From the NCBI GenBank assembly GCA_035294005.1, contig DATGLT010000323.1:1-10860 (forward strand): a stretch of 10,860 nt of DNA, given 5' to 3'. The stretch is from JANXQE01 sp035294005 (GTDB lineage: Bacteria > Verrucomicrobiota > Verrucomicrobiia > Limisphaerales > UBA8199). Each line of letters opens with the position of its first letter. Within the stretch, counting starts at the first letter, position 1. This document shows positions 6,812 to 10,860 of this stretch, one piece after another. The notes beneath the pieces were generated by a model that made no database searches, was not told where the DNA came from, and saw nothing but the letters and a program-made list of their open reading frames with translations. The translations under genes and the position numbers were made by a program.

Positions 6812-7915
6812 TTAACGGCCGGCGCGGAACCAGGACGGTTCCTTGTTGCTCGAGCCGTTGGTGGTCAACACGCAAAAGTTGGTGCTTGCCGCGTCGTTCA
6901 GATCGATGACCCCGTTGGCCTGAGCGGAAACGGCGCAGATATTCCAGCCGGCGGCGTGGACGCCGACGATTTCGCAGGCGGCCTGAAAAGTGCCGGGCTT
7001 GGTAAGATCCCCTTCCCCTTCAGGGCCTCGGCTGAAACCCAGGAACCGGCTGTCAGGGGACCAATCAACGTGATAGATTTTGTTGGTCTGATCCTTTATG
7101 TGCAGACGCCAATCGCCAACGACGGGTGTTTCCGCGCTTAAATCAATTGGAGCGGCGGCCAACTCGTGATCGCCGGCGCCCCAGGCAATCTGTTTGCCGT
7201 CCGGACTGAGACAAGGACGGCAGCCGGGGATGTTGAGATTGATGATTCGCGGGCCGTTGGCTTCGATCAGCAGGATCGCATGGTCGAAACCCATGCCAGC
7301 ATGGACAGTGGCAACGATCCATTTTCCATCAGGAGAAAAGCCGGGATTGTAAAGGTGATGAAGGTTCGTGCTGTTGACGTGGGGCGTGATTTTGCCGGTC
7401 GCGAGATCGTAAAAGCTCATCCCGCTTGTGTAGAAGTCGATGACGTTGAATTTCGAAAACTCTTGTGGAAGAAAACCGATTCGCTTGCCGTCCGGGCTCC
7501 AAAAAGGCTCACGCGCATGATCCACCAACGTCTTGCGATTCCTGCCGTCGATGTCCATCACGCATAAGCTGCGCACAGCCTCGCGGCCCTCACCCTGATC
7601 GACGGAAAAGGCGATCCGGGTGCCGTCAGGCGAGATTTGAGGGTAATGCTCATGAAGTTTTGGAGTGTGGGTCAGGTTCACAGGATTCGAACCGTCGGCA
7701 TTCATCACAAAAATCTCCCAGTTGTCATCGACATAACATTCATGGGCGATTTTGAAATTTGCTTTCTTCAGTTCATCCCGAAAAGCGAGCTGCGAACGGG
7801 AATCATCCGAGGCTGCCGCCGCGATTACCATCGCTAGCAGAGCAAGCAAGGCACCGGGCCAAAAACGACGCGGGCAGGCTCGCAACCCGGTTTTGAGAAA
7901 TAATGGGCTCATCAT
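6812..7915 (-). CDS. TolB-like beta-propeller protein (PD40/WD40-like repeats), exported
   Basis: This 367-residue protein has an Arg-containing N-terminus and a hydrophobic segment at about residues 20-35 (GALLALLAMVIAAAA), read as a signal peptide. The body carries at least five PD40 motifs of the x-SPDG-x-x-I-x-F type: ISPDGTRIAF (94-103), WSPDGKRIGF (139-148), FSPDGKWIVA (193-202), LSPDGKQIAW (236-245) and a divergent WSPDSRFLGF (285-294). EIFVMNADGSNPVNLT at 67-82 is a typical strand-turn of the TolB propeller. It lacks the amino-terminal TolB domain, so it is a stand-alone propeller rather than the Tol-Pal TolB protein. Such proteins usually bind partners or carbohydrates in the periplasm; the ligand here is unknown. 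ATG codons at 7915 and 7912 are adjacent and no clear ribosome site chooses between them. The FGE-fold lipoprotein lies directly downstream. Confidence 0.88.
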   Translation of the reverse strand: MMSPLFLKTGLRACPRRFWPGALLALLAMVIAAAASDDSRSQLAFRDELKKANFKIAHECYVDDNWEIFVMNADGSNPVNLTHTPKLHEHYPQISPDGTRIAFSVDQGEGREAVRSLCVMDIDGRNRKTLVDHAREPFWSPDGKRIGFLPQEFSKFNVIDFYTSGMSFYDLATGKITPHVNSTNLHHLYNPGFSPDGKWIVATVHAGMGFDHAILLIEANGPRIINLNIPGCRPCLSPDGKQIAWGAGDHELAAAPIDLSAETPVVGDWRLHIKDQTNKIYHVDWSPDSRFLGFSRGPEGEGDLTKPGTFQAACEIVGVHAAGWNICAVSAQANGVIDLNDAASTNFCVLTTNGSSNKEPSWFRAGR

Positions 7916-8069
7916 CGCTTAGCGTAAGTCGGGCAGAATGTTTTTCAAGCTCGAAGCCGAAACAATGCAGTTGAAACGGCCGAAACACTCGTGATCCTTG
8001 ACTCCCAACTCGGGCGAATGCGCGGCTCCCAGATGCCCCTGGAAATCAGGCGAGCGGATCAACAAACCG

Positions 8070-8099
8070 TTGACACTTTCCCCGGTTCAAGGGTAATAG
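8070..8099 (+). promoter_or_regulatory. Candidate promoter of the C39-like peptidase gene
   Basis: A perfect -35 TTGACA (8070-8075) is followed, after 17 or 18 bases, by GTAATA (8093-8098) or TAATAG (8094-8099). The start site would fall near 8105, leaving a leader of only about ten bases before the ATG at 8116. This agrees with the lack of a Shine-Dalgarno sequence there. The rest of the 7916-8115 divergent region shows no gene and no clear promoter for the minus-strand TolB-like gene. Confidence 0.4.
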
Positions 8100-8115
8100 C
8101 CCGAGCGACCAAATA

Positions 8116-9249
8116 ATGCTGCTCCCATACCACTTCACCTCGTTCCGTTTAGCGGTCATTGTTGCTGCGACACCGTTCGCATCACTCTACGCGAGCGCCT
8201 CCGAACCGACCGATTGCCGCGGACGCCAGTTCATCGCGGTTGATTCCTTCGCAGGGTTCAGCAGCAACAGTGCGCCAGGTGAAATCGTTTTAACTTCGCC
8301 CGAACTGAAATCCAAAATCCATTTCAACGAAGTAGTGGTGTCCTGGAATACCCGGTCAGGTGAAGGCTCTCTGGCCGTGGAAGCCCGCGCCCGTTGTGGG
8401 GATAAACAGACCAGGTATTATCAGTTGGGGCGATGGTCGAGTTCCGTTACCGACACAAATCGGCACAGCGTCGCGGGGCAAAAGGATGACGACGGAGAGG
8501 TCAAAACAGATACCCTCGTTTTGGCTCGATCGGCCGAATCAGTGCAAGTCCGTGTCCGGCTCCAGAACCATCCCAGGCCAACGCCGGCATTGAAGTTCCT
8601 CGGCATTAGTCTGGCCGATGCCAATGCCAATCCCGGGCAACTGCCCCCGGACCGCGGCGCGTGGGGCAAGGTGCTGCCGGTGCCTGAGCGGACTCAAATG
8701 ATCTATCCAAACGGCAACACGTTGTGCAGTCCGACGACAGTGTCGATGATGCTCGCATTTTGGGCTGAGAAGCTGAAACGGCCGGACCTGGACAGACCAG
8801 TGCCGGAAGTCGCCTCACAGGTCTATGACGCGGAATGGAAGGGAGCCGGCAATTGGCCGTTCAACATGGCTTACGCCGGTTCATTCAACTCGCTCCGGGC
8901 GTACGTCACCCGCCTGAGCGACGTTTCTGAAATTGAACAGTGGATTGAGCGGGGCATTCCGGTTGGATTATCGGTGGACTATGACCGGTTGCGAGCCAAA
9001 GGCCCCGGGCCCAACGGTCACCTGGTCGTCTGCGTCGGTTTCACAGAGTCCGGACAGCCCATCATCAATGACCCGGGGACGTCCCGGAATGTGCGCAAGG
9101 TTTTTCCAAGAGAAAACCTCGTAAACGCCTGGGCCTGTTCCAAAAACACAGCTTACCTGGTTTATCCGGAGGGATGTGAACTGCCGGCGGACAGGTTCGG
9201 TCACTGGGATTCGGCACTCACCCGGGTGCCACGTACGGAACCGCGCTGA
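8116..9249 (+). CDS. Secreted C39-like cysteine peptidase family protein
   Basis: This 377-residue protein begins with a signal-peptide-like stretch (hydrophobic from about residue 11 to 27, ending near ASASE). A beta-rich domain (about 38-165, containing FNEVVVSWNTRSGEGSLAVE) precedes a papain-fold domain of the peptidase C39-like type (about 185-350). The catalytic set is visible: Cys204 in GNTLCSPTTVSMML, His302 in NGHLVVCVGF and Asp319 in IINDPG. C39-like domains cleave peptides, often after double-glycine leaders, but stand-alone secreted members such as this one have no known substrate. There is no ABC transporter fusion or neighbour, so bacteriocin export is not suggested. No Shine-Dalgarno sequence precedes the ATG, and a TTGACA promoter candidate lies just upstream. 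It is the only plus-strand gene in the middle of the window and appears monocistronic. Confidence 0.88.
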   Translation: MLLPYHFTSFRLAVIVAATPFASLYASASEPTDCRGRQFIAVDSFAGFSSNSAPGEIVLTSPELKSKIHFNEVVVSWNTRSGEGSLAVEARARCGDKQTRYYQLGRWSSSVTDTNRHSVAGQKDDDGEVKTDTLVLARSAESVQVRVRLQNHPRPTPALKFLGISLADANANPGQLPPDRGAWGKVLPVPERTQMIYPNGNTLCSPTTVSMMLAFWAEKLKRPDLDRPVPEVASQVYDAEWKGAGNWPFNMAYAGSFNSLRAYVTRLSDVSEIEQWIERGIPVGLSVDYDRLRAKGPGPNGHLVVCVGFTESGQPIINDPGTSRNVRKVFPRENLVNAWACSKNTAYLVYPEGCELPADRFGHWDSALTRVPRTEPR

Positions 9250-9284
9250 AAGGGGTTTCTGGTCGGGAAACAGCGGATTCACTA

Positions 9285-9425
9285 TCAGGAATTCATTACC
9301 GGAGTATAAGGGAATTTACGGATGCTCACATTTTTTTTCGTTTTCCGGTTGACAGATTGGAAACGTTTTGTAAAAAATCTTCGCGATTCGGGTGGCGGAT
9401 CGTTTTCTTCAGCGGGATCCCCCAT
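9285..9425 (-). CDS. Candidate 46-residue basic small protein
   Basis: An ATG at 9425 is preceded by AAGGAGGTGGGG, among the best ribosome sites in the window, and opens a frame of 46 codons plus TGA. The product starts MGDPAEENDPPPESRRFFTK: an acidic, Pro-rich head. It continues into a Lys/Arg-rich tail (residues about 15-37) and ends PYTPVMNS. There is no Cys, no membrane segment and no family I recognise. It lies 83 bases downstream of the 138-residue protein gene on the same strand and could be its operon partner. The evidence is the ribosome site and intact frame only; a chance ORF is possible. Confidence 0.4.
   Translation of the reverse strand: MGDPAEENDPPPESRRFFTKRFQSVNRKTKKNVSIRKFPYTPVMNS
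9349..9376 (+). promoter_or_regulatory. Orphan promoter-like sequence
   Basis: TTGACA (9349-9354), a 16-base spacer and TAAAAA (9371-9376, four of six -10 bases) form a promoter-like pair on the plus strand. No plus-strand gene follows for about a kilobase, and transcription would run antisense to the minus-strand genes at 9285-9425 and 9509-9925. It is possibly an antisense RNA promoter or a chance match. Confidence 0.2.
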
Positions 9426-9508
9426 CCCCACCTCCTTGGCGAACCGTTGCCCGAATCACTCTTCTTTCCAAAACCACAATTCTCCAACGTGCCCACAGGA
9501 TTTTGGCG

Positions 9509-9925
9509 TTAACCCAGGTTCTGATCGGCAACGCACACCTTGAGAAAAATGGCCTGAACCGACTGACGCTGAGACTTTGAAAGGCCCCCGATACCCTTGC
9601 ATCCGAAGAACAAAGAACGGGCTCGCATGTATTCGCGTTCCAGAAGCGTGCGGATGAACTCCCGGTCAGGCTTGATCTCGCCCTCGCACCCTCCGAGGCC
9701 ATTGAAAGAAATATTACACAGAGTTGCTAAAAATGCCGCTTCGTAAAGCAGGCTTAACTCCCTTGCGTCCAGGGCCGCCCCAAGATCCAGCCGCATGGAA
9801 ATTCTCGAAAAGCGCAACTCGAACCGGGTCATTGAAGCGCCTTCCATATATTCCAGAAATGCCTGGCCGTCCGTTTTCATGCGTTTTTTCACGCACACAA
9901 AAAGCCGGTGTGCTCGCCGCACCAT
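9509..9925 (-). CDS. Hypothetical protein, unrecognised family
   Basis: The frame gives 138 residues from the ATG at 9925; an ATG at 9880 would give 123 (MKTDGQAFLEYMEG). No ribosome site decides the start. Codon use looks natural for this genome, and the other frames here give Ser/Arg-rich shadow products, so I take it as a real gene. The product has a basic head, an amphipathic helical middle (RLDLGAALDARELSLLYEAA), a Gly-rich turn (GLGGCEGE), a second helical stretch (DREFIRTLLEREYMRARSLF) and a tail ending VCVADQNLG. Several cysteines are scattered without a metal-binding pattern. There is no signal peptide or membrane segment, so it is probably cytoplasmic. The short inverted repeat AGGAAATTCCT at 9953-9963 lies just upstream. 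The function is unknown. Confidence 0.6.
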   Translation of the reverse strand: MVRRAHRLFVCVKKRMKTDGQAFLEYMEGASMTRFELRFSRISMRLDLGAALDARELSLLYEAAFLATLCNISFNGLGGCEGEIKPDREFIRTLLEREYMRARSLFFGCKGIGGLSKSQRQSVQAIFLKVCVADQNLG

Positions 9926-10081
9926 AAGCCCGGATTCGGACAACCTACGACTAGGAAATTCCTTGCCCGGAGGGGTGATGTTAACCAGTCAAACGCCAAG
10001 GATCGCCCGACTCGCGCCATTTGCAGTCCGCATGTAACTCAAATCCCGCCGCGAGGCCCGATGCATCCGTTGGTTCGGCTT
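9926..10081. other. Short region without a convincing gene
   Basis: No frame here looks coding on either strand. It holds two small inverted repeats near the start of the 138-residue gene (CCTA/TAGG at 9944-9955 and AGGAA/TTCCT at 9953-9963) that could be regulatory. No hicB-like sequence was found next to the hicA remnant. Confidence 0.35.
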
Positions 10082-10249
10082 TCAGGAAAGCTTCTTCAAA
10101 ATGGACTTCGCGAGAAACTCCTTGATCTCGCGGTGCCGGGGAACTGGTTGCGCCATCCGGGTGCGCAAATTTTTGTACCAGTCGTGTTTCCCTCCATGTC
10201 GAATGAGAACGCATCCAGACAAACGACTATGACCTTGAAGTGGAACGCG
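10082..10249 (-). pseudogene. hicA: HicA-type toxin remnant (mRNA interferase fold), no usable start
   Basis: The minus-strand frame ending at 10082 reads SGCVLIRHGGKHDWYKN, then PVPRHREIKEFLAKSILKKL. This is the core and C-terminus of a HicA toxin, a small double-stranded-RNA-binding-like mRNA interferase of about 60 residues. The catalytic histidine in GGKH and the PRHREI motif are intact. Upstream the frame stays open, but the expected MKRRxxLxxHL start helix is degenerate and no ATG, GTG or TTG sits where a start is needed. An ATG at 10263 (MLIRRAF) lies in a different frame, so a frameshift or a recombination junction near 10220-10250 is possible. No hicB antitoxin gene is seen on either side. 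I read it as an inactivated toxin gene; the homology is firm, the exact 5' limit is not. Confidence 0.6.
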
Positions 10250-10373
10250 CGACGGATTAACATGGGCGCATGGACCCACGTTTCCAACTCCCTGGTCGAG
10301 ACGCTGGGACAGGGAGCTAGGCGCAGGTCGCGTCAACATCCTCCCGGCAACGCAAACACCCCGAGGCAAAATG

Positions 10374-10826
10374 ATGAAGCATACGGCGTCCTTTGCGGCA
10401 CTTTTGCTCGCCTTAGCGCGATATGCCAGCACGGGCGCTGAGTTGTTCGTGGCGCCTGTAAGTCCAAATCCCACCCCGCCCTACTCCAGTTGGGCAACAG
10501 CGGCCACGAACATACAAGCCGCGGTCGATGTTGCGCCGGCTGGTTCGTTGGTCATGGTAAGCAACGGCGTTTATTTGGGCAGCGTCGTCCTGAACAAAGC
10601 CATCGTGCTTTCCAGTCTGAACGGCGCTCGCGCGACCCTTATCGACGGTGGTGGAACCAACCGATGTCTATCTGTTGCCGATGGTGCTTGGGTTTGGGGG
10701 TTCACATTGACCAACGGCTATGCCGACCGAGGCGCTGGCGTGTGGGCCGCGGGAACGAATTGTTTTTTGACTATTGAGACTCGTACAATAGGGTGGCATT
10801 ACGGCCATAATTCAGCTTGGATATAG
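10374..10826 (+). CDS. Secreted parallel beta-helix protein, C-terminally truncated
   Basis: This frame of 150 residues has an N-terminal signal peptide (about residues 1-22, ASFAALLLALARYASTGA). It is followed by ELFVAPVSPNPTPPYSSWAT, the opening of a family of large secreted right-handed beta-helix proteins common in Verrucomicrobiota. AATNIQAAVDVAPAGSLVMV, NGVYLGSVVLNKAIVLSSLN and VWGFTLTNGYADRGAG are successive helix coils. GAGG at 10363-10366 lies 7 bases before the second ATG (10374), which is preferred over the ATG at 10371. Family members usually run to several hundred residues with repeated NCTLTGN-like coils. Here the pattern ends after GTNCFLT (near base 10767) and a non-matching tail leads to a TAG at 10826. 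The other frames do not restore it, so the gene seems cut by an insertion or rearrangement. Confidence 0.75.
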   Translation: MKHTASFAALLLALARYASTGAELFVAPVSPNPTPPYSSWATAATNIQAAVDVAPAGSLVMVSNGVYLGSVVLNKAIVLSSLNGARATLIDGGGTNRCLSVADGAWVWGFTLTNGYADRGAGVWAAGTNCFLTIETRTIGWHYGHNSAWI

Positions 10827-10860
10827 CAAGCGGTAATGATTGAGGGACGCCGACGCATAC

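Noticed and set aside
9409..9702. 97-codon minus-strand ORF overlapping the 138-residue gene
   Set aside because: Its product is Ser/Arg-rich low-complexity; the overlapping frame has better codon use and predicted secondary structure.
9908..10441. 177-codon plus-strand ORF
   Set aside because: Its Arg/Pro/Asn-rich product looks non-coding, it runs antisense to the HicA core and overlaps the start of the beta-helix gene.
10082..10474. Full 130-codon minus-strand ORF as a real gene
   Set aside because: Only the last 45-57 codons match HicA; the upstream part has no family signal and overlaps the beta-helix gene's signal peptide region.

Overview
The window reads as a GC-rich bacterial chromosome segment, most likely from the Verrucomicrobiota (Pedosphaera/Limisphaera-like). 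This is an inference from gene content: a BlaI/M56 regulatory pair, a formylglycine-generating-enzyme (FGE)-fold lipoprotein, a TolB-like propeller, a secreted C39-type peptidase and a Verrucomicrobia-style secreted parallel beta-helix protein. No rRNA, tRNA, CRISPR array or complete insertion sequence was seen.

Bases 1-5736 are almost entirely minus-strand. Read in transcription order they hold a BlaI-family repressor (5736-5347), an overlapping BlaR1-type M56 membrane protease (5357-3300), a four-TM coiled-coil membrane protein (3216-2098), a secreted two-domain protein (2086-782), and, after a 294-base gap with a strong hairpin, the 5' part of an anchored protein with a TPR-like segment (487 to beyond base 1). 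The first four are tightly spaced and look like one operon. A palindromic operator and promoter candidate sit just upstream of blaI. The M56 protease has no penicillin-binding sensor domain; its C-terminus is a Pro/Ala-rich linker and a long charged coiled coil. The cassette is therefore more likely an envelope-sensing system than beta-lactam resistance.

Bases 5915-7915 hold a second minus-strand pair: a TolB-like propeller protein followed 24 bases later by an FGE-fold lipoprotein that lacks one of the two catalytic cysteines of true FGEs. A divergent intergenic region (7916-8115), with a TTGACA-type promoter candidate on the plus strand, leads to a secreted C39-like cysteine peptidase (8116-9249).

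Bases 9250-10860 look like a worn accessory patch. They contain a 46-residue small ORF with a strong Shine-Dalgarno sequence, an unrecognised 138-residue protein, a remnant of a HicA toxin gene with no usable start and no hicB beside it, and a secreted beta-helix protein that stops early where the sequence seems to change character at the right edge.
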